Origin: Cytobacillus luteolus
GTDB lineage: Bacteria > Bacillota > Bacilli > Bacillales > Bacillaceae_L
Length of the DNA: 64,000 bases
Assembly: GCF_017873715.1 (NCBI RefSeq)
Contig: NZ_JAGGKM010000004.1
Coordinates: forward strand, 372,001 to 436,000
Reading direction: 5' to 3'
Part shown: positions 1 to 9,349 of the stretch, piece after piece
How positions within the stretch are numbered: the stretch's first letter is position 1
Layout of the letters: each line of letters opens with the position of its first letter
Position numbers and translations under genes: made by a program
The notes under the pieces: generated by a model
Told to the model about the DNA's origin: nothing
Databases searched by the model: none
What the model saw: the letters and a program-made list of their open reading frames with translations, nothing else

Positions 1-901
1 ACCATACTGTTACTCCGTAATCTTCTATTGTTTCATACCAGGATTCTGGCCTGAAACGTCCACCAAGGATGACATTTGAAGCTCCTACTAACCAAGGCCC
101 AAAAATTCCATATGCTGTTCCAGTTACCCATCCTGGGTCTGCTGTACACCAATACACATCATCTTCCTTCAGATCTAAAACCCATTTAGCCGTTTGGTAA
201 TGTTGAATCATAGCATTATGGACATGAAGAACACCCTTAGGTTTGCCAGTTGAACCAGATGTATAGTGAAGAATTAACCCGTCTTCACGGTCCATCCACT
301 CAATTTGTAGGTGTTTACTTGCATTTTTCATATGCTTTCTAAAATCAATATTTTTACCATCTTCGTTAATATTTTCCCCTACAAGAACGATATGTTTGAG
401 AGCTGGGAGTTCATCAACTGGAATTCTATCAACTAATTCAGGAGTTGTAATAATAACCTTTGCTTCACTGTCTTCAAGACGGTCACGGACTGCACCTTCC
501 ATAAATGCTTCAAAAAGTGGACCAACGATAGCACCAAGCTTGATTGCTCCTAAAATAGCAAAATATAATTCCGGTGAGCGAGGCATGAAGACGAATACAC
601 GGTCACCTTTTTCAACATCTGCAATTTGTTTAAGTACATTTCCAGCTTTATTAGAGAATTCTTTCATTTCTTTAAATGTATATTTTTCTTCTTTTAAGGG
701 ATCACGGTAGTAGAGAGCAACTTTATTTTTTCTATTGCCAGTAGCATGCCTATCTATCGCTTCATAGGCCATGTTAACTCTACCAGTCTCTGACCACGAA
801 AAATTCTTCTCAACATCAGACCAATTGTGAGTATTATATGTTTCATTATAATCTTTTAAGTTATGATCTCCTTGCATTACTGGTAGCGCTTCCACTTTCA
901 T
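1..901 (-). CDS. acsA: Acetyl-CoA synthetase, N-terminal 300 residues (gene runs off the window)
   Basis: Makes acetyl-CoA from acetate, ATP and CoA through an acetyl-AMP intermediate in the cytosol. The frame is open from an ATG at 901 (preceded by AAGGGGGAG) to the window edge, so only the N-terminal half is present. The ATP-binding signature YTSGSTGKPKG of the ANL superfamily is encoded near 235-270, followed by the WCTADPGWVTG segment typical of acetyl-CoA synthetases. It diverges from acuABC, whose AcuA and AcuC proteins in B. subtilis acetylate and deacetylate AcsA on its active-site lysine, so the gene context fits the call. That lysine lies in the missing C-terminal part. Confidence 0.95.
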   Translation of the reverse strand, partial: MKVEALPVMQGDHNLKDYNETYNTHNWSDVEKNFSWSETGRVNMAYEAIDRHATGNRKNKVALYYRDPLKEEKYTFKEMKEFSNKAGNVLKQIADVEKGDRVFVFMPRSPELYFAILGAIKLGAIVGPLFEAFMEGAVRDRLEDSEAKVIITTPELVDRIPVDELPALKHIVLVGENINEDGKNIDFRKHMKNASKHLQIEWMDREDGLILHYTSGSTGKPKGVLHVHNAMIQHYQTAKWVLDLKEDDVYWCTADPGWVTGTAYGIFGPWLVGASNVILGGRFRPESWYETIEDYGVTVW

Positions 902-934
902 AAAACAAACTCCCCCTTATGTAAATATGCTTCT

Positions 935-963
935 ATTATATTATACATATGCTCTTTTCTCAA
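935..963 (-). promoter_or_regulatory. SigA promoter of acsA
   Basis: On the minus strand TTGAGA (958-963) is followed after 17 bases by TATAAT (935-940). The acsA ATG is about 34 bases beyond the -10. It is a near-consensus vegetative promoter. Confidence 0.75.
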
Positions 964-1008
964 TTTTTAAAATCTTTTATATTGACAGTAATTAAAGGTA
1001 ATTTTTTG

Positions 1009-1022
1009 TGAAAACGCTTTAA
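1009..1022 (+). promoter_or_regulatory. CcpA operator (cre) in the acsA/acuA intergenic region
   Basis: TGAAAACGCTTTAA fits the cre consensus TGNAANCGNWWNCA with one mismatch, and is nearly identical to the site I recall for B. subtilis acuABC. It lies just upstream of a TATAAT at 1039-1044, where it would cover the -35 of an acuA promoter. No good -35 is visible for that -10. Confidence 0.7.
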
Positions 1023-1078
1023 ATTCTGTTATTTCATGTATAATAGATTGTGAAGTGATATAAAATGGTGGTGATTTA

Positions 1079-1711
1079 ATGGAACATAAAAAGACTTATA
1101 ATGCAAAAGAATTAAAAACTCCACATGGAAGTCTTATTATTGAAGGACCCATACCAGGCTATAAACTGGCAGGATATGAATTTCATCGTGACCTCGTTGC
1201 TTTTCGTACACCTGAACAACAGCATAAAGCTTTAGTAGAGATTGCTGATTTACCAGAGGGTAGAATTATTATCGCTAGAAATCGCCATACGATTGTGGGA
1301 TATGTAACCTACCTTTATCCTGATCCACTCGAAAGATGGTCTGAAGCTAAAATGGAAAATCTTATCGAACTTGGAGCAATAGAAGTTATTCCTGAGTTTA
1401 GAGGTTATTCTGTTGGCAAAAACCTTATCCAAGTATCAATGATGGATGATGCAATGGAAGATTTTATCACGATAACTACAGAATACTATTGGCATTGGGA
1501 TTTAAAAGGGACTGGACTAAACGTCTGGGAGTACCGTAAAGTAATGGAAAAAATGATGAATGCTGGTGGTCTTGAGTGGTATGCTACAGACGATCCTGAA
1601 ATTAGCTCACACCCAGCTAATTGTTTGATGGCTAAAATTGGTAAGCGAGTTGATAGTGAATCAATACAACGCTTTGACCAATTACGCTTCAAAAACAGAT
1701 TCATGTATTAA
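1079..1711 (+). CDS. acuA: AcuA, GNAT protein lysine acetyltransferase for acetyl-CoA synthetase
   Basis: A 210-residue protein matching B. subtilis AcuA in length and in its setting ahead of acuB and acuC. AcuA uses acetyl-CoA to acetylate the catalytic lysine of AcsA and switch it off. The central part (about residues 20-130) reads as a GNAT fold, with an IEVIPEFRGYSVGKNLIQ segment corresponding to the acetyl-CoA-binding motif A. The start has a GGTGGTG ribosome binding site. It is first gene of acuABC, 64 bp ahead of acuB, and probably under CcpA through the upstream cre site. Confidence 0.93.
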   Translation: MEHKKTYNAKELKTPHGSLIIEGPIPGYKLAGYEFHRDLVAFRTPEQQHKALVEIADLPEGRIIIARNRHTIVGYVTYLYPDPLERWSEAKMENLIELGAIEVIPEFRGYSVGKNLIQVSMMDDAMEDFITITTEYYWHWDLKGTGLNVWEYRKVMEKMMNAGGLEWYATDDPEISSHPANCLMAKIGKRVDSESIQRFDQLRFKNRFMY

Positions 1712-1775
1712 TTAAGTTGTTTGATTATGAAAATTTTAAATAGATACTTGATGATTTTAAAATCAAGGGGGATTC

Positions 1776-2423
1776 ATGATGATTGTTGAACAAATCATGA
1801 AAAAAAATGTGTTTACACTTAGTCCAAAAGATACAATTGCTACTGCTGTAAAGCTATTAGAAAAACATAAGATACGACATATACCGATTTTAGACGAACA
1901 TCAGTCTGTTGTGGGTATTATTAGTGACCGTGATGTTCGTGATGCTAATTCTTCTATCTTTAGAAGCAATGAGCACCTTGAAGACTTGGAAAGACCTGTT
2001 GAAACAATTATGACAACAGATGTTATTACAGGACATCCCTTAGACTTTGTTGAAGAAATTTCTGCTATTTTATATGAACACAATATTGGCTGTCTACCAA
2101 TCACAAAGGGTGGAAAGCTTGTTGGTATTGTAACTGAGACAGATTTGCTACATACCTTGGTTCAATTAACTGGTGCAAATCAGCCAGGTTCACAGATTGA
2201 AATCAAAGTTTCTAATAAGGCTGGTATGCTCTCAGAGGTTGCAACAATTATAGGTAAACGAAATGTAAATATTTCTAGTGTCCTTGTTTATCCTGACCAA
2301 GACGAGAGGTACAAAATACTTGTTTTCCGAGTTCAAACTATGAATCCAATGGCGGTTATTACAGATTTAAAGAATGAAGGCTATCAGGTGTTATGGCCGA
2401 ATATGCCAGGGATATCATCATGA
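1776..2423 (+). CDS. acuB: AcuB, CBS-pair and ACT-domain protein
   Basis: A 215-residue protein with two CBS motifs (about residues 5-60 and 75-135) followed by an ACT-like domain (about 140-210, beginning [20 protein letters not shown]). CBS pairs usually bind adenine nucleotides and ACT domains bind small metabolites, so a sensor role in acetate/acetoin metabolism is likely; the biochemical role is unresolved. The gene starts after AAGGGGG at one of two adjacent ATGs. Its TGA overlaps the acuC ATG as ATGA, indicating translational coupling. Confidence 0.93.
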   Translation: MMIVEQIMKKNVFTLSPKDTIATAVKLLEKHKIRHIPILDEHQSVVGIISDRDVRDANSSIFRSNEHLEDLERPVETIMTTDVITGHPLDFVEEISAILYEHNIGCLPITKGGKLVGIVTETDLLHTLVQLTGANQPGSQIEIKVSNKAGMLSEVATIIGKRNVNISSVLVYPDQDERYKILVFRVQTMNPMAVITDLKNEGYQVLWPNMPGISS

Positions 2424-3595
2424 CGAAAGAATCTGTTTTCATCTATTCTAAAGAATTCTTAAATTACAAGTTTAGTGACTCTCACCCTTTTAATCAAATT
2501 AGGGTCGAACTTACTTATGACTTATTAAAGAAATTGAATGCAATAGATGAATCTCAACTCATTGCACCGCGTATGGCAACAGATGAAGAGCTTGAATTAT
2601 TCCATGATCCAAAATATATAAACGCCGTTAAATTAGCTGGTAAGGGACAACTAGAAAAAGAAATTGGTTTGAATTATGGAATAGGAACCGAAGACACACC
2701 TATATTTCAAAATATGCATGAAGCAAGTGCATTATTGGTCGGGGGTACATTAACAGCTGTCGATTATGTTCTTTCTGGTAAAAGCAAACACGCTCTTAGT
2801 CTAGGTGGGGGGCTACATCATGGATTTCGTGGGAAAGCCTCTGGTTTTTGTATTTATAATGACAGTGCAGTTGCAATTAAATACATTCAAAAAAAGTATA
2901 ATTTACGTGTATTATATGTAGATACAGATGCGCACCATGGGGATGGCGTTCAATGGGCTTTTTATGATGATCCTTCTGTTTGTACCTTTTCAATACACGA
3001 AACTGGTCGTTATCTATTTCCTGGAACTGGAAACGTAAATGAGCGTGGAGCTGGAACTGGTTACGGGTACTCCTTTAATATACCTGTTGATGCATTTACT
3101 GAAGATGAATCGTGGTTAGAATCTTATTCAATCGCACTTCGTGAAATTGTTGATTTTTTTAAGCCTGATATCATTCTTACCCAAAATGGTGCAGACTCAC
3201 ATTATTATGACCCACTAACTCATCTTTCTGCCACAATGAACATTTACCGAGAAATTCCGAGATTAGCACATGAGTTAGCACATCAATATTGTGATGGTCG
3301 TTGGATTGCAGTAGGTGGTGGAGGCTATGATATTTGGCGTGTTGTCCCACGGGCATGGTCAATGATTTGGCTTGAGATGATTGGTGAGACAGATTTCACT
3401 AATGAATTACCCAGAGAGTGGATTGAGAATTGGCAATCAAGAACAACTACCAAATTACCTGAACATTGGTTTGATAAGCCTGACATCTATCCACCAATTC
3501 CAAGAAAAGCTGAGATCACTGAAAAAAATGCTCAAACCGTTGAAAAAGCACTTTATCCTATTAGAAATAATAAGAAAAAACAGGGTCTGTTATAA
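2420..3595 (+). CDS. acuC: AcuC, class I histone-deacetylase-like protein deacetylase
   Basis: A Zn-dependent lysine deacetylase that in B. subtilis reactivates acetylated AcsA. The 391-residue protein shows the HDAC-family signatures in order: a GGGLHHGF loop, the catalytic/zinc segment [11 protein letters not shown], and the tyrosine-containing [15 protein letters not shown] near residue 310. A longer frame opens at 2393, but the ATG at 2420 fused to the acuB stop (ATGA) aligns with the family start. A strong hairpin follows the gene. Confidence 0.95.
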   Translation: MTKESVFIYSKEFLNYKFSDSHPFNQIRVELTYDLLKKLNAIDESQLIAPRMATDEELELFHDPKYINAVKLAGKGQLEKEIGLNYGIGTEDTPIFQNMHEASALLVGGTLTAVDYVLSGKSKHALSLGGGLHHGFRGKASGFCIYNDSAVAIKYIQKKYNLRVLYVDTDAHHGDGVQWAFYDDPSVCTFSIHETGRYLFPGTGNVNERGAGTGYGYSFNIPVDAFTEDESWLESYSIALREIVDFFKPDIILTQNGADSHYYDPLTHLSATMNIYREIPRLAHELAHQYCDGRWIAVGGGGYDIWRVVPRAWSMIWLEMIGETDFTNELPREWIENWQSRTTTKLPEHWFDKPDIYPPIPRKAEITEKNAQTVEKALYPIRNNKKKQGLL

Positions 3596-3603
3596 GAATA
3601 ATG

Positions 3604-3639
3604 AAAAGGCACATGAAGCTTTTGCTTTATGTGCCTTTT
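3604..3639. terminator. Bidirectional terminator between acuC and ccpA
   Basis: A 16-bp stem (3604-3619 with 3624-3639, one wobble) with a TTTT loop and A/T runs on both sides. It serves the convergent acuC and ccpA. Confidence 0.85.
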
Positions 3640-3646
3640 CTAACAT

Positions 3647-4645
3647 TTATTTTGTTGAATTACGATATTCAATACGATGAGGAAGTGTTACGATATGGTC
3701 ATCAACCGCCTCTTTATTCATATATTTAGTCAGTAGTCTCATTGCAACAGCTCCAATATCGTACATTGGCTGAAGTACTGTTGTAAGTGTTGGCCTAACC
3801 ATAGTTGCTAACCTTGTATTGTCAAAACCAACAACTTCTAGCTGTTCTGGTATTGATACACCATTATCCTGAGCTCCATGTATAACCCCTAATGCCATCT
3901 CATCGGTTGCTACAAAAATAGCAGAAATTTCTTTAGAGTTTTCCATTAGTCTTTCATATGCTTCCATCCCAGAATCATATGTATAATCCCCTTCAACAAC
4001 TAATTCCTCATTGAAATCTAGATTTGCCTCCTCCAACGCCTGGCGATACCCAGCAAGCTTTTTCACTGCATTTACTGGTTCTAGCATCGGTCCAGAAACA
4101 TATCCAATCTTTCTATGGCCCTTTTCAATCAGCATTGTAACCGCATCATAAGCAGCCTGCTTGTAATCAATTGCAACCGATGGGATTGATTCACCTGTTT
4201 CAATAGAAGCAGCGAGTACAACCGGTGCAGGTGAACGCTCAAACTCATGAACATGGTCCTCTGTTATATTTCCACTCATGAATACAATTCCATCTACCTG
4301 TTTACCTAGCATTGTATTAAAAAGGTGAAGTTCTTTATCTTTATTTTGATCTGAGTTACTCAAGATAATATTATATTTATACATTGTAGCTATATCTTCA
4401 ATTCCACGAGCAAGCTCTGCGTAAAAAATACTAGAAATATCCGGGATAATAACACCAACGGTAGTTGTCTTTTTACTAGCTAAACCACGAGCAACTGCAT
4501 TTGGTCTGTACCCTAATCGTTCAATGGCTTCTAACACTTTTTTTCTTGTCGTTGGTTTTACATTTGGATTCCCGTTGACAACACGGGATACTGTAGCCAT
4601 AGAAACACTAGCTTCTCTAGCAACATCATAAATAGTTACATTCAT
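3647..4645 (-). CDS. ccpA: Catabolite control protein A (LacI family)
   Basis: The master regulator of carbon catabolite control in Firmicutes. Together with HPr-Ser46-P it binds cre sites. The 332-residue protein has an N-terminal helix-turn-helix and hinge ([20 protein letters not shown], then [14 protein letters not shown], residues 3-58) and a periplasmic-binding-protein-like sensor domain (about 60-330). Length and sequence match Bacillus CcpA. A GGAGTG ribosome binding site precedes the ATG. It lies directly downstream of aroA, as in B. subtilis, but is separated from it by a terminator. Two cre-like sites in this window (1009 and 6116) are likely targets. Confidence 0.97.
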   Translation of the reverse strand: MNVTIYDVAREASVSMATVSRVVNGNPNVKPTTRKKVLEAIERLGYRPNAVARGLASKKTTTVGVIIPDISSIFYAELARGIEDIATMYKYNIILSNSDQNKDKELHLFNTMLGKQVDGIVFMSGNITEDHVHEFERSPAPVVLAASIETGESIPSVAIDYKQAAYDAVTMLIEKGHRKIGYVSGPMLEPVNAVKKLAGYRQALEEANLDFNEELVVEGDYTYDSGMEAYERLMENSKEISAIFVATDEMALGVIHGAQDNGVSIPEQLEVVGFDNTRLATMVRPTLTTVLQPMYDIGAVAMRLLTKYMNKEAVDDHIVTLPHRIEYRNSTK

Positions 4646-4857
4646 GAAAAATCGACACTCCTTTTATTAAACGAAACATTACTATTAATAGTATAAGTAA
4701 TATTTATAATTTACATTTAAGTTATTTGTTTAGTTATGTAACTAATGATACGATACTATTAATATCACCGCAATGTCTTTAGAGGCTTTAACTGGAAATA
4801 TGTCTATATTGTGGATGTTTAATTTGAAAATATGCTGAATTTGCATTCTTTGTATGT

Positions 4858-4883
4858 AAAAAGCCTCCTGTAATTCAGGAGGC
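4858..4883 (-). terminator. Terminator of aroA
   Basis: GCCTCCTG/CAGGAGGC stem with a 5-base loop. On the minus strand it is followed by a T run, ten bases past the aroA stop. Read-through of this site would be needed for aroA-ccpA co-transcription. Confidence 0.85.
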
Positions 4884-4892
4884 AATGTAATG

Positions 4893-5966
4893 TTATACTC
4901 TAATAGCACTATTTGCTTTTAATTGAGTAATAAAATCATGAAATTGATCAAAATCCATTTGCTGCGCAGAATCAGATAATGCTACTGCTGGATCCGGATG
5001 TACTTCAGCCATTACACCATCCGCGCCTATTGCTAGTGCTGCTTTAGCAGCAGGTAATAATAAATCACGTCGACCTGTTGAGTGTGTTACATCAACAACA
5101 ACTGGTAAGTGTGTCTCTTGTTTTAGAATTGGAACTGCAGATATGTCAAGGGTATTTCTAGTAGCCCTTTCATACGTACGAATCCCTCTTTCGCACAAGA
5201 TAATTTGTCCATTTCCTTGTGCAATAATGTATTCAGCTGCATTTATAAATTCTTCGATTGTTGCAGCTATTCCACGTTTTAATAATACAGGTTTATTGAC
5301 AGCCCCCGCAGCTTTTAATAGCTCAAAATTTTGCATATTACGTGCTCCAATTTGAATCACGTCAATATATTCAATTGCTTTTTCAATATCTGCAGGATTA
5401 ACAATTTCACTAATAACAGCCATATCATATTCATCTGCTACTTTTTTAAGAATTTTAAGACCTTCTAATCCTAGCCCCTGAAAGTCATATGGAGAAGTTC
5501 TAGGTTTATAAGCTCCACCGCGCAATAGTTTTAACCCGTAACTTTTCGCTACCTTTGCAACCGCAGCTACTTGCTCATAGCTTTCTACTGCACAAGGTCC
5601 AACAAAAAAGTGTGCATTTCCGTCACCAATTTTCTCACCTTTAAGGTCGACAATCGTATCTTCTGGCTTTTTCTTTCTAGATACAAGCAATGCTTTTCGG
5701 TGATCATCTTTTTGTAATTCAAGTCCTGCCTTAAAAATTTCTTTAAAAATATGCTGAAGTGTTGACGTTTCAAATGGACCATCATTATTGGCAATTATCT
5801 CATCTAACATTTTTCTCTCACGAACAGGATCGTAACGATTTACTCCCTGAGCTTCTTTTGTCTTCCCAATTTCTTGTACAAGCTTAGCACGTTCATTAAT
5901 AATTTGAAGTAATTGTAAGTTTAACTCATCTACTTTTTCACGCAAATTATCTAACCCGTTACTCAT
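4893..5966 (-). CDS. aroA: Bifunctional chorismate mutase / DAHP synthase
   Basis: First step of the shikimate pathway: condenses phosphoenolpyruvate and erythrose-4-phosphate. The fused AroQ-type chorismate mutase mediates feedback by prephenate/chorismate. Residues 1-85 are the mutase ([20 protein letters not shown]). Residues about 100-350 are a type I-beta DAHP synthase with the signatures [22 protein letters not shown] and [12 protein letters not shown]. Length 357 matches B. subtilis AroA. An AGAAAGGGTG ribosome binding site precedes the start. Its promoter and a cre-like element lie upstream. Confidence 0.96.
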   Translation of the reverse strand: MSNGLDNLREKVDELNLQLLQIINERAKLVQEIGKTKEAQGVNRYDPVRERKMLDEIIANNDGPFETSTLQHIFKEIFKAGLELQKDDHRKALLVSRKKKPEDTIVDLKGEKIGDGNAHFFVGPCAVESYEQVAAVAKVAKSYGLKLLRGGAYKPRTSPYDFQGLGLEGLKILKKVADEYDMAVISEIVNPADIEKAIEYIDVIQIGARNMQNFELLKAAGAVNKPVLLKRGIAATIEEFINAAEYIIAQGNGQIILCERGIRTYERATRNTLDISAVPILKQETHLPVVVDVTHSTGRRDLLLPAAKAALAIGADGVMAEVHPDPAVALSDSAQQMDFDQFHDFITQLKANSAIRV

Positions 5967-6071
5967 CTCTTACACCCTTTCTATCTGTCCAAAAGTAAAT
6001 TGCTTTCGTCAAAAGTTTAGTAATCTTTATATATCACAGAAAGTATGATACATTTCTAATAATTAGGGTTA

Positions 6072-6100
6072 ATTATATACGATATTAAATACATTGTCAC
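6072..6100 (-). promoter_or_regulatory. SigA promoter of aroA
   Basis: On the minus strand GTGACA (6095-6100), a 17-base spacer, and TATAAT (6072-6077). It has one mismatch to consensus in total. The leader to the aroA start is about 100 bases. Confidence 0.75.
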
Positions 6101-6115
6101 TAAAAAGCTTTAACA

Positions 6116-6129
6116 TTTAAACGCTTTCA
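6116..6129 (-). promoter_or_regulatory. cre-like CcpA site upstream of the aroA promoter
   Basis: Minus strand TGAAAGCGTTTAAA matches TGNAANCGNWWNCA except for one base. Its centre is about 57 bases upstream of the predicted aroA transcription start, which is the position typical of CcpA-activated promoters. It is also 110 bp upstream of the divergent FtsA-like gene, so it could serve either gene. Confidence 0.55.
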
Positions 6130-6238
6130 ATCGATAAAGCATTAAATCTTTCTGAATTATTCTAATTATAGTTTATTCATTTTACATTCTGCCTTAAAAT
6201 AGCATTAGAATGTCTATAAAAAAGAAGGTGAAACACAT

Positions 6239-8395
6239 ATGAAAAAATCTACAATATTCGCTTTAGATATAGGAACTCGATCAGTAGTTGGTATTATTTT
6301 GAGCCAAATTAATGGGCAATATGAAATAGCCGATATTGTTATTAAAGAACACTCTGAGCGTTCTATGCTGGATGGTCAGATCCATGATGTATTAGCCGTT
6401 TCAAAGGTAATTGCAGAAATTAAACAAGAACTTGAAACAAAGCATGGCCAACTAACAAAGGTTTGTGTAGCTGCTGCTGGGCGTGCGTTAAAAACTGAAA
6501 AGTCAAGCTACATTATTGATATTTCCTTAATGAATGCGATAGAAAAGCAAGATATCTTACATCTTGAATTAAGTGCAGTCCAACAAGCACAGATTTCCCT
6601 TGCAAATAAACAAAAGAATGAAAATAGCCATCACTATTACTGTGTAGGATATTCAGTTATCCGCTATTTATTAGATCAACAAGAAATCGGAAATTTAATT
6701 GATCAACAGGGTGAAGAAGCATCTGTAGAGGTTATTGCAACTTTTCTACCTAAGGTAGTTGTTGAGTCTCTTATTTCAGCTTTGAATAGAGCCGGACTGG
6801 AGATGGACGCTCTAACACTCGAACCTATTGCTGCTATCAATGTGCTAATTCCACCAACAATGAGAAGGCTAAATGTGGCACTAGTTGATATCGGTGCTGG
6901 CACTTCAGATATTGCTATTACAGATTTAGGTTCCGTTGTATCATATGGAATGGTTCCTGTCGCAGGAGATGAAATTACAGAAGCGATAAGTGATCAGCTA
7001 TTACTTGACTTTCCACTAGCTGAAAAGGCTAAACGTGATTTATACAATAATGATAATATTACTGTTACTGATATATTAGGTTTTGAAACAGAATTACCAA
7101 AACAAGATGTTATTGAACAAATTTCACACTCAATTGATAAACTTGCTGCAGCAATTACTCATGAGATACTGTTATTAAATGGAGACAAGGCACCGAAAGC
7201 TGTGATGCTTGTAGGTGGTGGAAGTTTAACTCCAGAGTTACCAAAAAGATTAGCTGGAATGTTGGGCCTACCTGAAAACAGAGTTGCCATTCGTGGGATA
7301 GATGCAATCCAGAATGTAAAATTGTCAGAGGACATTAAAAAAGGACCGGAGCTAGTTACTCCGATTGGTATTGCAATTGCCTCCGAGCAAAGTCCAGTTC
7401 AGTATGTAAGTGTTTACGTTAACAATAAGCCAGTTCGTTTATTTGATATGAAAAAGCTTACTGTTGGTGACTGTCTCCTTGCTTCGGGTATTCAAATGAA
7501 CAAACTTTATGGTAAACCTGGAATTGCTATGATTATTTCATTAAATGGACAGAAAATAACAATTCCCGGTAAGCATGGAAATCCTCCAACACTCTTAAAA
7601 AATGGAGAGAATTGTACATTGGACGATGAAATAAAACATGGGGATATTATTACGGTTGAAAAGGGATCAGATGGGTTAAAAGCTGAAGCTAAAATCATTG
7701 ATTTAGTTGATGAGATACCTTATAAGGCCATCACCATTAACGGAAGAGGTTATGAAATAAAAGCGTCTGTTTATCAGAATTCAGTACCATCTCATGTTAA
7801 TAACGTTATACGAGACCATGATGTCATTACCTATGAATACCCTGAAACAATTGGACAAGCTTTAACAAATCTGGGGCTTACTAATGTATTGAATGAATTA
7901 CGTATTTTTCAAGTCAGCATTAACGATAGAGCTACTAATTTTCCCGAGTTTACTAGAAACCTATTAAAGAACGACCGTGTTTCATCAATAAGTTCTCCAT
8001 TTTCAGACGGAGATTCATTTGTTTTATCGGATGCAAGTATTCCAACAGCTGGCAAATTAGCTGAGCTTAAAAATATTAAACTTTTTGAGACTCTACCTAT
8101 TTTTTTCAACGGAGAAAAGCTAGAATTACGTAAACCTGTTAATGAGATCTACCGTAATGGGAAGCCTTTAAATGAAGATGATATTATTCATTTTAATGAC
8201 CATATTCAAATTATTAGCAAAACTGTTGAACCGTTCATATTTCAAGATATTTTTAGGCATGTAGATATTGAATTACCCACTTCATTAAAAGGCCGCTTTA
8301 TCCTAGAGAGAAATAATCAAGAGGTAAGCTTTCACGAAGTACTCTCACCAGGAGACCATTTAAAAATAGTTTGGCCTGATACAATCAATACGTAA
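6239..8395 (+). CDS. FtsA/PilM-like actin-fold protein with C-terminal beta-grasp-like repeats
   Basis: A 718-residue protein. Residues 1-380 form an actin/Hsp70-fold ATPase of the FtsA/PilM type: phosphate-1 loop ALDIGTRSVVGII, phosphate-2 VDIGAGTSDIAI near 220, and adenosine motif VMLVGGGS near 325. FtsA is about 420-440 residues, so roughly 300 are extra. The extension contains short repeated stretches with an NG-turn then a DxxxHGDxI-type ending (near 390-480, 490-540, 620-670 and 690-715), which look like small beta-grasp modules. No TM helix is seen. It is probably a membrane-associated or envelope scaffold rather than the division FtsA itself, which normally sits beside ftsZ. The start has GAAGGTG. 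Confidence 0.8.
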   Translation: MKKSTIFALDIGTRSVVGIILSQINGQYEIADIVIKEHSERSMLDGQIHDVLAVSKVIAEIKQELETKHGQLTKVCVAAAGRALKTEKSSYIIDISLMNAIEKQDILHLELSAVQQAQISLANKQKNENSHHYYCVGYSVIRYLLDQQEIGNLIDQQGEEASVEVIATFLPKVVVESLISALNRAGLEMDALTLEPIAAINVLIPPTMRRLNVALVDIGAGTSDIAITDLGSVVSYGMVPVAGDEITEAISDQLLLDFPLAEKAKRDLYNNDNITVTDILGFETELPKQDVIEQISHSIDKLAAAITHEILLLNGDKAPKAVMLVGGGSLTPELPKRLAGMLGLPENRVAIRGIDAIQNVKLSEDIKKGPELVTPIGIAIASEQSPVQYVSVYVNNKPVRLFDMKKLTVGDCLLASGIQMNKLYGKPGIAMIISLNGQKITIPGKHGNPPTLLKNGENCTLDDEIKHGDIITVEKGSDGLKAEAKIIDLVDEIPYKAITINGRGYEIKASVYQNSVPSHVNNVIRDHDVITYEYPETIGQALTNLGLTNVLNELRIFQVSINDRATNFPEFTRNLLKNDRVSSISSPFSDGDSFVLSDASIPTAGKLAELKNIKLFETLPIFFNGEKLELRKPVNEIYRNGKPLNEDDIIHFNDHIQIISKTVEPFIFQDIFRHVDIELPTSLKGRFILERNNQEVSFHEVLSPGDHLKIVWPDTINT

Positions 8396-8400
8396 ACGAT

Positions 8401-8428
8401 AAAGAGGCCCATTAAGGGCCTCTTTATC
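8401..8428. terminator. Bidirectional terminator
   Basis: AAAGAGGCCC and GGGCCTCTTT flank a four-base loop between the convergent FtsA-like gene and ytxJ. Confidence 0.85.
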
Positions 8429-8435
8429 ATTCTTT

Positions 8436-8762
8436 TTAATCGCTATTAACTTCCTTGGAAAGGGTATCATAAGTAATATTCCAATGAGAAGTATGAAAGG
8501 TAACATCCTTGTTTTTAAATAAAATCACTTGAGGTGATTCATGTTTTATATGGAATGTTTCTGCTATATGATTAGACAAGGGTCTTGCTTCTTGAACGAC
8601 TAAATAATAGGCCGGGATTTCAGTATGATCTTCTACAAACTTTTCAAATTCCTCATATCCTGACTGGCTTATTGGACATGTCGAGCTGTGTTTTAGAAAC
8701 AAAAATACATCATTTTCTTCATGAATTGCATTAAATTGTTCAAGAGTCTCAATTTTCTTCAA
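8436..8762 (-). CDS. ytxJ: YtxJ/BrxC, bacillithiol-linked thioredoxin-like protein
   Basis: A 108-residue thioredoxin-fold protein with the monothiol motif TCPIS (CPIS), the signature of YtxJ, now BrxC, a bacilliredoxin that removes bacillithiol from proteins after oxidative stress. I place the start at TTG 8762, 8 bases after AAGGAG, which gives 108 residues, the length of B. subtilis YtxJ; an in-frame ATG at 8813 lacks a ribosome binding site. It is the last gene of the ytxGHJ operon. Confidence 0.9.
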   Translation of the reverse strand: MKKIETLEQFNAIHEENDVFLFLKHSSTCPISQSGYEEFEKFVEDHTEIPAYYLVVQEARPLSNHIAETFHIKHESPQVILFKNKDVTFHTSHWNITYDTLSKEVNSD

Positions 8763-8840
8763 TTTGTATCTCTCCTTGAATATGAAAAAACTGATGAGTG
8801 AATATTTTATCACTTCACCAGTTTCTCCACTAATTATGTC

Positions 8841-9305
8841 TTAAGACTGTGGATTAGGTTGTGTGTTAGATTGGCTTTCAGCTAAGGTAAGTGCTTTATC
8901 GGCTTCTTCTAATCTACGACGAATTTCATCAGCATCTGTACCATCATTGGAAGAAGTTAAACCAACAATTTCATCAACTAATTCTTCACTCTGTTGAACT
9001 AGCTGTTTATCGTCTATTGGGGCATTTGCAAATTCTTTAACCTTATCAAAGATTTGACTTGATTGGTTGTTGACATTCTTAGTGAAGTTCGACGTTTTTT
9101 CTTTTGCAACATTGGCTAGTTCAGAACCTTTATCAACTGCTTCATTTCTCCAACGTTCGGTTTTATCTCTAACAACAGAAGCCTGTGTATTAATGTCGTC
9201 TCTTAGTTCTCTACCAGACTTTGGTGCTAAAAATAGTGCTGTTGCAGCTCCAATAACACCACCAACAATTGCTCCAATTAGAAAGTTGTTGTCGTTTTTA
9301 CCCAT
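8841..9305 (-). CDS. ytxH: YtxH general stress protein
   Basis: A 154-residue YtxH-domain protein. An N-terminal glycine-rich membrane helix (FLIGAIVGGVIGAATALFLA) is followed by PKSGRELR, the family hallmark, then a long charged helical tail. The molecular role is unknown; in B. subtilis the operon is induced by SigB and SigH. The AAAGGAGG site is well placed. It sits between ytxG and ytxJ, with an insert of about 40 bp to ytxG. Confidence 0.92.
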   Translation of the reverse strand: MGKNDNNFLIGAIVGGVIGAATALFLAPKSGRELRDDINTQASVVRDKTERWRNEAVDKGSELANVAKEKTSNFTKNVNNQSSQIFDKVKEFANAPIDDKQLVQQSEELVDEIVGLTSSNDGTDADEIRRRLEEADKALTLAESQSNTQPNPQS

Positions 9306-9349
9306 CGTTCCATCTTCCTCCTTTAGAATAACTTAAGAATAACTTAAGA

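Noticed and set aside
982-987. TTGACA as -35 of an acuA promoter
   Set aside because: No -10 lies 16-18 bases downstream; the nearest TATAAT is about 50 bases away.
2393-2419. Upstream ATG as acuC start
   Set aside because: It would overlap acuB by 31 bases without a ribosome binding site; the ATGA-coupled ATG at 2420 matches the family start.
3381-3680. Plus-strand 99-codon ORF at the acuC end
   Set aside because: It is a shadow of acuC and the acuC/ccpA terminator with no ribosome binding site.
6239-8395. Bona fide division FtsA
   Set aside because: 718 residues with a long C-terminal extension and no adjacent ftsZ; only the actin-like domain matches.
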